From Stigmatella ashevillena (GTDB lineage: Bacteria > Myxococcota > Myxococcia > Myxococcales > Myxococcaceae): DNA of 64,000 nucleotides. Shown here one piece after another: positions 24,044 to 32,500 of this stretch (positions are counted from its first letter, which is position 1; every line of letters starts with the position of its first letter). Below the pieces are notes generated by a model. The model was not told the DNA's origin. It was given only the letters and a program-made list of their open reading frames with translations, and searched no databases. A program made the position numbers and the translations under genes. The stretch is taken from assembly GCF_028368975.1 (NCBI RefSeq), contig NZ_JAQNDM010000002.1, positions 8,922,425 to 8,986,424 of the forward strand, in the 5' to 3' direction.

Positions 24044-24075
24044 GGATCCCCGCTTTAGACGCCGGCCCCCAGGCT

Positions 24076-24092
24076 TTCAAGCTTCGCTTGAA
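24076..24092. promoter_or_regulatory. Perfect palindrome upstream of serA
   Basis: TTCAAGC (24076-24082) and GCTTGAA (24086-24092) are perfect complements around TTC. The element lies between the end of the protease gene (24142) and the serA start (24043), both leftward, so it may be an operator for serA or the stem of the protease terminator. Confidence 0.4.
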
Positions 24093-24141
24093 CTCTCGTC
24101 CGGCGGGCGAAGGGGGAGCCCCGCCCGCGCGGAGCGCGAGG

Positions 24142-25797
24142 CTACTGGAAGGTCCAGGCCACCGTACCGCTGCACGTCTTGTTCTGGTAGCAGCCCGCCC
24201 GGATCTGCAATGTGCCGGCCGTGGGGGCGGTGTAGGTCAGGTTCGAGCCCGCGCCGCCGCAGGCGTCGTCATTGGAGGCCACCTGCGCGCCAGAGACGCC
24301 GTAGAGGCGCACGTAGGTGTCGCCGCTGAAGGTGCTGCCCGGGACTTCGCAGGTGCCCAGGGTGATCTTCTGCCCGGCGCTGACCGTCACGTTCTGGTTC
24401 ACCGTGTTCTGCTGGGCGCTGTTGGTGTTGCTGGCACTGAAGGCATAGGAGCCTCCGGTGGACGGAGGAGGGGCCTCGGTCAGCGCCCACACCACGGTGC
24501 CTCCGCAGCTGCCGGAGGAGTAGCAGCCTGCGCGAATCTCATAGTTGCCGCTGGTGGGCACGGTGTAGGCGAAGTTGGAGGACTGGCCGCTGCAGGCGTC
24601 GTCATTGGAGGCCGCCACGCTGCCTCCCGGCGCGATCAGGCGGAGGTAGGTGTCGCCCGAGGCCGTGGCGCCCGTCAGGCCACAGGTGCCCACGGTGATC
24701 GTCTGGCCGGCGGTGAGGGCCAGCACCTTGTTGGTGGTGTTCTGCTGGGCGCTGTTGGTGTTGGTGGCGGTGTAGGTGAAGCTGTTGGCCGGGGGCTCGG
24801 GCGGCTCAGGCGGCTCGCTGCCGCACAGCCGCAGGCTGCCCGCACCCGCGCAGAGGGCGTCAATGGCGGGGCCCACATAGGTGATGTCCTCGCCCCGGCA
24901 GCCCGTCTGCGTGCACACGTTCACCACGCGGCAGCTGCCATTGGAGGCGTAGTCCGTCTCGCCCCGCACCAGGATACCGGCCACGGTGTAGCCGCTCATC
25001 TCATACACCCCGGAGCCCGAGTTGCCGCCGAAGGTGTCCGTATTGGCGATGAAGTAGTCCAGCGTGTCGGCGCGCGCGTCGCGCACCGTGCCGCCCGAGT
25101 CGATCTTGAAGGGAATCCCACTGCCCGAGCCGATGACCGTCACCTGCTGGCCCGCGGCGAGGGCCGTCCGGGCGGCCCGCACCGGGGCGGGTGCGAAGCG
25201 GGGCGTGGCCGCGCGGTCCAACCGGAGGATGGCATAGTCCAGGTTCCGGCCATTCACCGTGGCTTGCTGGCGCGCGACGATGGACGTGCAACTGAAGATG
25301 TCCGCCGTGGTGACGGGCTCCAGCGTGGTGGCGCTCGGCCGGTAGAACTTGAAGACGAGGCGCGTGTTGGTGCAGGCCGAGGCGCTGGTGACACAGTGGC
25401 CCGCGGTGAGCACCAGGTCGTCGTCGATCAGCGTACCCGAGCAGAAGGCGGGGGTTGGATCCTCCAGGAAGCGCTCGGTGGAGCACAGGTTGAAGGCCGA
25501 GCGGAGCGTCGAGGCGGTGAAGGTGACGTTGTTCGGATTGGTGGCGTTGAAGTCACTGGGGTTCATCAACGCCACGGTGGCCTGCTGGGCCCGGGCGCGC
25601 AGGGTGGCGTCCGGGTGGGCATAGACGTCCATCCGGTCATCGGTGCCGTAGACGACGGGGGCTTGAGACTCTCCCAGGGGAGGGGGGCTGGCCGGAGTGT
25701 CCTCTGCCTCCTGGCCACAGCCTGCGGCCAGGGCGGTACACAGCAGAGAGCCCAGGACTTGGGCGCGCGCGGATGCGCGGATCCATCGGGTTTTCAT
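24142..25797 (-). CDS. Trypsin-like serine protease lipoprotein with two PPC domains
   Basis: A 551-residue exported lipoprotein (Leu-Ala-Ala-Gly-Cys at residues 23-27). The chymotrypsin-fold domain spans about 50-325, with the full triad: His134 in Thr-Ala-Gly-His-Cys, Asp188 in Leu-Asp-Tyr-Ala-Ile-Leu, and Ser260 in Gly-Gly-Asn-Ser-Gly-Ser-Gly. A Glu-Pro-Pro repeat linker leads to two bacterial pre-peptidase C-terminal (PPC) domains (about 338-440 and 449-551). Both have Asn-Thr-Asn-Ser-Ala-Gln-Gln-Asn-Thr, Gly-Asp-Thr-Tyr and Asn-Asp-Asp-Ala-Cys, so they are a duplication. PPC domains usually assist secretion or substrate binding. It probably acts in the periplasm or at the cell surface. 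Confidence 0.92.
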   Translation of the reverse strand: MKTRWIRASARAQVLGSLLCTALAAGCGQEAEDTPASPPPLGESQAPVVYGTDDRMDVYAHPDATLRARAQQATVALMNPSDFNATNPNNVTFTASTLRSAFNLCSTERFLEDPTPAFCSGTLIDDDLVLTAGHCVTSASACTNTRLVFKFYRPSATTLEPVTTADIFSCTSIVARQQATVNGRNLDYAILRLDRAATPRFAPAPVRAARTALAAGQQVTVIGSGSGIPFKIDSGGTVRDARADTLDYFIANTDTFGGNSGSGVYEMSGYTVAGILVRGETDYASNGSCRVVNVCTQTGCRGEDITYVGPAIDALCAGAGSLRLCGSEPPEPPEPPANSFTYTATNTNSAQQNTTNKVLALTAGQTITVGTCGLTGATASGDTYLRLIAPGGSVAASNDDACSGQSSNFAYTVPTSGNYEIRAGCYSSGSCGGTVVWALTEAPPPSTGGSYAFSASNTNSAQQNTVNQNVTVSAGQKITLGTCEVPGSTFSGDTYVRLYGVSGAQVASNDDACGGAGSNLTYTAPTAGTLQIRAGCYQNKTCSGTVAWTFQ

Positions 25798-25946
25798 GGG
25801 GGAATTGTCTCCGGCAACGAGGGATGCTCACCCGGACGGCGGTGAGGGACTGACAGGATGCATAAAGTCCCGCACCTTGTCTCTCCGCCTTGGTGCCAGA
25901 AATCTCGAATTCCCCTTCGAGGGCGCCGAGAACCGGACGGAGGGGG

Positions 25947-26321
25947 CTATTCGTCGTCGGGGTTCTTTAGCCAGGCCAACGCTTCGTCGCGTGTCTCGAA
26001 GGTGCGCGCCGGAATGTTGAGCATGGCCTGCTTCGTCATCCGCCAGGCCTGGAGGCCGGAGGCCGCGGTGGACACGACGCGGGCCGAGCGCTTCATGCCC
26101 TTGAGCTGCGCGAAGGCGTTGAGCTTCGCCATCACCGCGACCATCGTGCCGGGCATGACCCGGAGCTGGGACTGGTCCACCAGCGCGCTCCACTCGCCGA
26201 GCCCCTCGATGATGTCCTTCACGCGAGACAGGTACTCGTCCACGTCCTGCTGGGAGGGCTGGGGGGGATAGACGACTTCAAGGATGCGCTCGGGCTGGTG
26301 AACGGTGATCTGGAAGGGCAT
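25947..26321 (-). CDS. SpoIIAA-like (STAS-type) protein
   Basis: A 124-residue cytoplasmic protein. The ATG at 26321 has TTGGAG upstream; the frame is open to 26342. The pattern of short beta strands and amphipathic helices, with Phe-Gln-Ile-Thr-Val-His-Gln-Pro-Glu-Arg-Ile-Leu-Glu-Val at the start and Phe-Glu-Thr-Arg-Asp-Glu-Ala-Leu-Ala-Trp-Leu at the end, matches the SpoIIAA-like/STAS group. The final Ala-Leu-x-Trp-Leu is typical of that family. No anti-sigma partner is adjacent, so its role is unknown. Confidence 0.7.
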   Translation of the reverse strand: MPFQITVHQPERILEVVYPPQPSQQDVDEYLSRVKDIIEGLGEWSALVDQSQLRVMPGTMVAVMAKLNAFAQLKGMKRSARVVSTAASGLQAWRMTKQAMLNIPARTFETRDEALAWLKNPDDE

Positions 26322-26415
26322 GCGGGTTGGACTCCAAGGCACGGCGGGGCCGGGCCACCGTGTTGGCGGCGCATCCTAACCCTGCTCTGGCGGGCAATTC
26401 ACTCCTTGTCCCGAA

Positions 26416-26438
26416 AATGTCAGACCCGGCCGGTACGA
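26416..26438 (+). promoter_or_regulatory. Recurrent AATGTCAGACC...CCGGTACGA element, copy 2
   Basis: AATGTCAGACC (26416-26426) and CCGGTACGA (26430-26438) repeat the two blocks of the copy at 6197 with identical spacing. Here the gene starts only 10 bases later, at 26448, so if this is a promoter the transcript would be nearly leaderless; it could instead be an operator or RNA element. Confidence 0.45.
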
Positions 26439-26447
26439 GGGGGTTTC

Positions 26448-26717
26448 ATGAGAACGACGCTGTACGTCCTGGGCGCGCTGCTCTGCGTCCTGCCGGGGCG
26501 GATGCTGGAGGGGGCGGGGCTGCCACGGGCTGCCTCTGCGGAGAACAGGAACGCCGGGAGCGCCCAGGACAACGGGCTGCGGCCCGCGACGCCCGGGGGG
26601 CTCAAGCATCCGTGCCAGTTGATCACCTTCATCCAGGTGCCATGTGACGCGGCCACGGCTACCTGCGAATACATGTATTGGGAGTGCCCCCAGAGTGTGA
26701 GCCTGCTGAGGGCCTGA
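26448..26717 (+). CDS. Small secreted protein, unknown function
   Basis: An 89-residue exported protein. The ATG at 26448 follows GAGGGGG and opens a signal peptide (Met-Arg-Thr-Thr-Leu-Tyr-Val-Leu-Gly-Ala-Leu-Leu-Cys ...). The frame is open upstream to 26298, but that part shows no sense. The mature peptide is short, with four cysteines in the last 40 residues (Cys-Gln-Leu, Val-Pro-Cys-Asp, Ala-Thr-Cys-Glu-Tyr, Trp-Glu-Cys-Pro), enough for two disulfides. I do not recognise it. The recurrent motif at 26416 directly precedes the gene. Confidence 0.6.
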   Translation: MRTTLYVLGALLCVLPGRMLEGAGLPRAASAENRNAGSAQDNGLRPATPGGLKHPCQLITFIQVPCDAATATCEYMYWECPQSVSLLRA

Positions 26718-26837
26718 GCCCCTCGGGCCGGGAGTCTGCTCACCCGTCCGGTAATTTCGGCAGCCGCGGCGTGGAAAATCCTTCCCCCCGCGGCGGAAGT
26801 GGCGCCGCAAACCCGTGAGATGTCTGGGCCCGGGGTG

Positions 26838-26853
26838 TGGCACGCCAGACGCA
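26838..26853 (+). promoter_or_regulatory. Candidate sigma-54 promoter
   Basis: TGGCACG-CCAG-ACGCA matches the -24/-12 consensus TGGCACG-N4-TTGCW except at the two T positions, with the required 10-base spacing between GG (26839-26840) and GC (26851-26852). Transcription would start near 26863, some 34 bases before the GTG at 26897. Confidence 0.45.
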
Positions 26854-26896
26854 ATGCCTCCTGGGTGGCCGATGAGGCTGTGAGCTGGAGGGCGCT

Positions 26897-27412
26897 GTGG
26901 GAAGGATGAGGCTGGGAGAGTGGCTGGTCCACAACGGGGCGCTGACACCCGAGCAGGTGGAGACGGCCCTCGCCTATCAGGCCCGCTGGCGGTGCAAGTT
27001 TGGCCAGGCGGTCCTCGAACTGAACATGATGCCCCGCGAGCCGTTCCTGCGCCTGCTGGCGGGCCACCTGAAGGTGCCGTTCATCCGCCCGGAGCAGATC
27101 GACAAGGTGCCCGCCACCACCGTGCGCAAGCTGAGGGCGGATGTGCTCTCCCGGTTGCGCGTGTGTCCCCTGCGCTTCGAACAGGTGGGCACCCGCGGCT
27201 CGGTGTACCTGGCGACGCACCAGCCCGAGAACCTCTCCTTGCTCGATGAGGCGGCCTTCGTCACCGGGCTCACCATCGTGCCCGTCCTGGCGATGGCCGA
27301 GGACATCGAACGGACCCTGCGGCGCCATGGCATCCTCGAGGGCCGTCACCTGGAGCCCATCGAGTTGCCTCCCGAGGAGGAGGTCCGCGCGTCCGTGAGC
27401 GCCGCGCGCTGA
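26897..27412 (+). CDS. MshEN-domain protein (GspE N-terminal type)
   Basis: A 171-residue cytoplasmic protein starting at GTG 26897 (GGAGGG upstream; an ATG at 26906 is possible). Residues 5-70 show the MshEN pattern: Arg-Leu-Gly-Glu-Trp-Leu-Val, Leu-Thr-Pro-Glu-Gln-Val-Glu-x-Ala-Leu, Gln, Phe-Gly-Gln, and Leu-Leu-Ala-Gly-His-Leu-Lys-Val-Pro-Phe. MshEN domains are found at the N-terminus of type II secretion and type IV pilus ATPases; several bind cyclic di-GMP. Here the ATPase is absent, as in the stand-alone proteins that myxobacteria often have. A sigma-54-like promoter at 26838 would put it under an enhancer-binding protein. A signalling adaptor role is inferred. Confidence 0.8.
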   Translation: MGRMRLGEWLVHNGALTPEQVETALAYQARWRCKFGQAVLELNMMPREPFLRLLAGHLKVPFIRPEQIDKVPATTVRKLRADVLSRLRVCPLRFEQVGTRGSVYLATHQPENLSLLDEAAFVTGLTIVPVLAMAEDIERTLRRHGILEGRHLEPIELPPEEEVRASVSAAR

Positions 27413-27562
27413 AGTCTCCCCGCTCTCGCCTGGTCTACGGGCGGTAGGACAGGCCACCGGGGACACGGCCGGGAGGGTGAAGGGCCTGCACGGAGCGCCA
27501 GGGAAGCATCCGCCAGGCTTCCGGGGTTCCGCTTCCTGCTTGACCTCCTGCCCTCGACAACC

Positions 27563-28429
27563 ATGCCCTATCTGCCCATTCGCGGTGCCCAGCTCTACTA
27601 CGAGGACACCGGAGGACCCGGCGAGCCGATCGTCTTCAGCCACGGGTTGCTCTGGAACTCGAATCTCTACGCTCAACAGATCGCGGCGTTGAAGGAACGC
27701 TACCGGTGCATCGCCTATGACCACCGGGGCCAGGGCCGGAGTGTGGCGCCCCCTGGCAAGGGCATCGAGTTGCGGACGGTCTACGAGGATGCCGTGGCGC
27801 TCATCCAGGCCCTGGGGCTGGCGCCGTGCCACTTCGTAGGGTTGTCCATGGGCGGCTTCGTGGGGCTGCGCGTCGCCGCGCGCCACCCGGAGTTGCTGCG
27901 CTCACTCGTCTTGATGGACACGTCCGCGGATGCCGAATCGCTGTGGAACCTGTCCCGCTACAGGCTGTTGACGGCGGCGACGCACTGGCTGGGGCTGCGC
28001 CCCGTGGTGGACCGCATCATGTCCATCTACTTCGGGCCGGACTTCCTGAGGGATCCGTCCCGGGCAGCCGAGCGCGAGCTGTTGCGCCGTCAGCTGGCGA
28101 GCAACCCCCGCGATGTGTGGCGGGCCATGCAGGGCGTGATTACCCGGCGCAGCGTCACGCAAGAGCTGGAGCGCATCCACACGCCGACGCTCATCCTCGT
28201 GGGAGAGGATGACGTGGTGACGACGCCCGAGCGGGCCGAATTGCTGCACGCGCGCATCTTCGGCTCGCGGCTCGTGCGGCTGCCGCATGTGGGACACATG
28301 TCGAACCTGGAGCAGCCAGGGCAGGTGAATGCGGTGCTCCACCGTTTCCTGGCGGACATTTCCGCCCCGGAACGCCCCTCGGTGCGGACCTCTCGGGCAA
28401 TGCCCCTGGTGGAAGCATGGCAACCGTGA
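27563..28429 (+). CDS. Alpha/beta hydrolase
   Basis: A 288-residue cytoplasmic hydrolase with the full set of fold motifs: oxyanion region Ser-His-Gly-Leu-Leu-Trp (about 27-32), Asp-His-Arg-Gly-Gln-Gly-Arg-Ser (about 54-61), nucleophile elbow Gly-Leu-Ser-Met-Gly-Gly (Ser near 95), acid in Val-Gly-Glu-Asp-Asp-Val-Val (near 214) and His in His-Val-Gly-His-Met-Ser-Asn (near 244). The family covers esterases, enol-lactonases and peroxidases, so the substrate is open. No ribosome site is obvious at 27563, but the N-terminus (Met-Pro-Tyr-Leu-Pro-Ile-Arg-Gly) is normal for the family. Confidence 0.9.
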   Translation: MPYLPIRGAQLYYEDTGGPGEPIVFSHGLLWNSNLYAQQIAALKERYRCIAYDHRGQGRSVAPPGKGIELRTVYEDAVALIQALGLAPCHFVGLSMGGFVGLRVAARHPELLRSLVLMDTSADAESLWNLSRYRLLTAATHWLGLRPVVDRIMSIYFGPDFLRDPSRAAERELLRRQLASNPRDVWRAMQGVITRRSVTQELERIHTPTLILVGEDDVVTTPERAELLHARIFGSRLVRLPHVGHMSNLEQPGQVNAVLHRFLADISAPERPSVRTSRAMPLVEAWQP

Positions 28430-28532
28430 GGGAGCGGCCGGAGCGAGTCCATCGGCTGCCCAGGGAGCACGCACTCTCCAGCCGACCGTCCTCCGGAATG
28501 CCTACACCTGGGTCCCAGGGTTGTGCCTGTTG

Positions 28533-29555
28533 ATGCATGACCCCTCCCTTCTTGTCCTGAAGACGTCTGATGCCGTCCGTGGTGTGGAGCGCAATTTGCT
28601 GGTCGCGCCCCTTTACGACGGACACGAGCCGGCCGATGTGTTCCACCAAGCCACGTCGTGGCTGGATGGCATCCACCGGCAGCTCACCCATGGTGGCGAT
28701 GTGCACGTGGCGATGCAGACGTTGCATCGAGGGCTGTTCCACTTGCGCCGCCAGTGGAGCCGGAAGGACTGGCGCCACTTCTGCCTGGAACATGCACGGG
28801 TTCACCCCCTGAGAGAGTTGCTCCACCAATGCCCCTTCACCCGCCACGGCTATGAACGTCCGCGCGGCTACGCAGGAGACGCGGCGCTGATTGATTACCT
28901 CTACGCGGAGTGCGTGGGGGCCGAAGGGCACCTCCAACCCGGGGGCCACATCTACCGATTCATGTACCAGCAGCCGAGCCCCCGGAGTGTCCGGGAACGC
29001 CGGACATTGCTGGCGCGGGAAATCGATGCCGTGGCGGCGCGCACGCACATGCCCCGCCTGCTCTCCGTGGCGTGTGGGCACCTGCGGGAGTCCGAGCTGT
29101 CACACGCCGTGAAGGAGCACCACATTGGTGACTTCATCGCCTTTGACCAGGACCCGATGAGCTTGACGGAAGTCACCCGGCAGCACCCCAACAACGCCAT
29201 CCGGCCCGTCTGTGGCTCGGTGCGTGCATTGCTGACGGGGCGCACCGTGTTTGGACACCTGGACCTCGCCTACTCGGCAGGCCTGTATGACTACCTCTCG
29301 GACAACACGGCCCGGCGGCTCACGCAGATCCTCTTCGGCATGCTCAACCCCGGAGGGCGGCTGATGGTGGCCAACTTCGCCACCTGTCCGGAGGCGGGCT
29401 ATCTGGAGGCGTTCATGGACTGGTGGCTCATCTACCGCGATGAGGACCAGATGCAGGCGCTCACCCTGGACATCGATCCGACGCAGATCGCCGCCACGCA
29501 CATGTTCCGCGACAGCGAGCAGAACGTCATTTATCTGGCGCTGGATCGGCGCTGA
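28533..29555 (+). CDS. SAM-dependent methyltransferase
   Basis: A 340-residue protein; I start it at ATG 28533, although the frame is open to 28329. The N-terminal half is helical (His-Arg-Gly-Leu-Phe, Arg-Gly-Tyr-Ala-Gly-Asp-Ala). The methyltransferase core follows: Arg-Leu-Leu-Ser-Val-Ala-Cys-Gly-His-Leu-Arg-Glu as motif I (about 170-181), Phe-Ile-Ala-Phe-Asp-Gln-Asp (about 200), Leu-Asp-Leu-Ala-Tyr-Ser-Ala-Gly-Leu-Tyr-Asp-Tyr-Leu and Leu-Asn-Pro-Gly-Gly-Arg-Leu. This layout is found in bacterial proteins annotated as extracellular-factor/3-hydroxypalmitate methyl ester synthases, but the substrate here is unknown. Its last 29 bases overlap the end of the kinase gene on the other strand. 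Confidence 0.82.
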   Translation: MHDPSLLVLKTSDAVRGVERNLLVAPLYDGHEPADVFHQATSWLDGIHRQLTHGGDVHVAMQTLHRGLFHLRRQWSRKDWRHFCLEHARVHPLRELLHQCPFTRHGYERPRGYAGDAALIDYLYAECVGAEGHLQPGGHIYRFMYQQPSPRSVRERRTLLAREIDAVAARTHMPRLLSVACGHLRESELSHAVKEHHIGDFIAFDQDPMSLTEVTRQHPNNAIRPVCGSVRALLTGRTVFGHLDLAYSAGLYDYLSDNTARRLTQILFGMLNPGGRLMVANFATCPEAGYLEAFMDWWLIYRDEDQMQALTLDIDPTQIAATHMFRDSEQNVIYLALDRR

Positions 29556-32500
29556 GCTCCACGGGGCGCCGGGGGGGGCCGCTCCGGGGAAGGGTCACGG
29601 TGAAGGTGGAGCCCTGACCGGGCTCACTCTGCACGTCGACGCTTCCCCCGAGTGCCTGGACGATCTCCCGCACCAGCCACAGGCCGATGCCAAACCCGCC
29701 GTAATGGCGCACGGAGACCGCCCGCTCGAAGCGCTCGAAGATGCGGTGCGCGTCCTCCGGGGCGATGCCGATGCCCTCGTCCCGGACCTTCAGCCGGGCC
29801 TCCTGGCTGTCGCCCTCGAGCACCACCTCGATGCGCTTGCGCGCCCCGTACTTCATCGCGTTGGTGAGCAGGTTGCCGGCCACCTGCTCCAGCCGGCTCG
29901 CGTCCCAGTGGCCCACCAGGCTGTCCACGGCGCGCAATTCGAGGGGGCACTCGGCGCGGGCCAGGGCCTCTTTCGAGCGCTCCAGGACGCCGCGCACCAG
30001 GGGGACCAGGTCCACGTCTTCAAGCTTGCCGAGCAACTGGCCTTGCGCGACGCGCGAGATGTCGAGCAGCTCGTTGACCAGCCGGCCCATCCGCTGGGTC
30101 TGGAGGTTGGCCGAATCCAGCTTGGCGCCCAGCCGCTCGGGAGGCATCCGCTCGGTGCCCTGGCGCAGCTGGCTCATCAGCCCCTGAAGGTGGAGCTGGA
30201 GCGAGGTGAGGGGGGTTTTCAGCTCGTGGGCGGCGATGGACAGGAAGTCATCCCGGCGCCGCACGGCCTCCTGCTCTTCGAGGTAGAGCCGGCCGCGCTC
30301 CTCGGACAGGGCCGCCATGCGCTCGAAGCCTTCGGCGTTCTCCAGCGCCACGCTGGCCAGCGTGGTGATGAACCCCGTGAGCCGTTTTTCGTCCTCGCCG
30401 AACAGCTCGCCCACCTGCCGGTGGCTGGCGCACACGCAGGCCACCGTCTTGCCCCGAATCTGAAGGGGCGCGCACAGCAGGGAGCGCACGCCCAGCAGCT
30501 CCATGCTCTCGCTCACGCCTCCCCGCAGGCCTTGATCCATGACCGCGGGGTGGCCCGTCTCCAGGGCCCGGGCAATGGCGGTGCGGCTGACGCCCGCGGT
30601 GAGACGCACGTCTTCTGACAACACGGCGGAGGGATCCAACACCACGCAGTGCTCGGCGCGCAGCAGCTCCAGCATGGATTGACGGACCGCCTCGAACACT
30701 GCCTCTCGCGTGAGGGCGGAGGCGATGCGCCGGCCCGCCTCCAGCACGCGCGGAAAGCGGTCCACGAGGGACAGCGTCTCCGGACGCTCGGGGGCTCCGC
30801 CGGGGGTAAGGGCCTCCTCCGCCAGCCCTTGCTCCATGTCCTGAAGTTCCCGCGTGGCCACCTTGATGTCGTCGCCCGCGTGGGGCCACCCGAGGGCCTT
30901 GCCCACCTGCCCTCGCGCCAGCAACGTCTGCGCGCGCTCGTGGCGCATCTTCAGTTCCTGGGCCACCTTCAGGCTCTGCTCGAGCCACTTCCGGGCCCGG
31001 TGAGGCTGGTCGGCCATGGCCGCCAGCAAGGCCCGCTCGCGCAGGGCGTGGGGCAGGTTGTTGCGGTAGGTGCGGGCAAGCTTGTGGGCGTGCCGGGCGA
31101 CCTGTCCGGCGTAGCGCAGCAGCGTGACGCGGCGCTGGGGCGAGAACGCGGAGAGGCTCTCCACGTGCTGGCGCAGCGCGGTGGCCAGCAGCCCCGGCAC
31201 GGGCGCCACGTACTCCGAGCGCAGGTGGGCGTTCTCGACGACCCGGCTGGCCTGCTCCAGGGTCGTCACCGCGCCTTCCGGATCGCCCTCGTGGAGTTGG
31301 CGGAGGGCCTCGGCCATGAGGGTGCCCGCGCGCGATTGGGGATCCGCACTGGGGTTGAGCAACTCCTCCTCCAGCACGCTGCGGGGGATGCGGCCCCCGG
31401 CCGCCTTGCTCCAGGCCTCCAGGGCCAGCCGCACGGCGTAACGGTCTCCAATGGACTGCGCCGCCCGGTGCAACTGCTGGGCGGAGCTCAGCGCCTCCTT
31501 CATCCGCCCCAGCCGGTAGAGGGCCATGGCCACCTGGAAGTGGGCGTTGTTCACCTCCCACCGGTCTCCGGTCCGCTCCAGCAGGCGGATGGCTTCGCCG
31601 CACCGCTCGATGCACTCCTCGAAGCGGCCAGAGCAGTAGAAGGCCAGGCCATAGAAGTGGAGGGACTGGCCCTGGCCCCACACATCGCCCATCTCCCGGC
31701 GCATGCGCAGGGACTTGTCCACATAGGCGATGGCCCGGCGGAACCAGGGCAGGACGGTGGCCACGGGCGAGTGCTCGGAATAGGACTGAGCCAGCTCGGG
31801 CGTGGGCGGATACCGCTCGGCGATGTTCATTCCCCGCAGGTGGGCCCAGAGCACCGCCATGCGTCCCCGGTGGTACCAGTAGCCGTACGCCATGCGGCTG
31901 TAGATGTGGACGGCGAGCAGGTCCTCGGCGCTGTCTTCCAGCGGGCGGCGGGCCAGCCACAGCTGGGGCACGAGCGTGTGTCCCGCCTGCACGCCCAGCT
32001 CCCACACCGCGCCCAGTCCCAGCATGGCATCGCTGCCGGGCACCCACCGCCCCAGCAACCGCAAGCCCTTCTCCAGCGCCGCGTTGCCCTCGTCGGTGAT
32101 GCCCCGCTTGAAGGCCAGCTCGCCCAGCTTGGCCCACATGCGGGCCTGCTCCACGGGCTCGCCCGCCAGTTGCTGGGCCAGCTCCAATTGTTGCTGGGCG
32201 GCGTCATACCGGCCGCGCAGCATCAGCACGTCGCCCAGACCGGAAGCGATGCGGTAACGGGTGCTCGCGCCAGCGTTGACCGCGCCCCGCTCGGCGATGC
32301 GGTAGTTGAACTCCGCCGCCTCGAGTGCGAACTGTTGCCGGGCGCGCTCGGCGGCCACCAGCGCGTGCGGAAGGGCCAGGGTGTTCTCGCCCGCGGCGTC
32401 GAAGTGGTAGGCCAGCTCGAAGGGGTCTCCCTGCTCGCCGGCGGCGATGGTGCGGGCCGTCAGCCGATGCAGCTCCTGGCGCTCCTGGGGCCCCATCAGC

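Noticed and set aside
24088-25845. 585-codon plus-strand frame opposite the trypsin-like protease
   Set aside because: Covers exactly the protease gene in antisense and is Gly/Ala/Arg-rich without structure.
25827-25846. Small hairpin CTCACC/GGTGAG upstream of the protease
   Set aside because: Only 6-bp arms with an 8-base loop, common in GC-rich DNA; too weak to list as a site.
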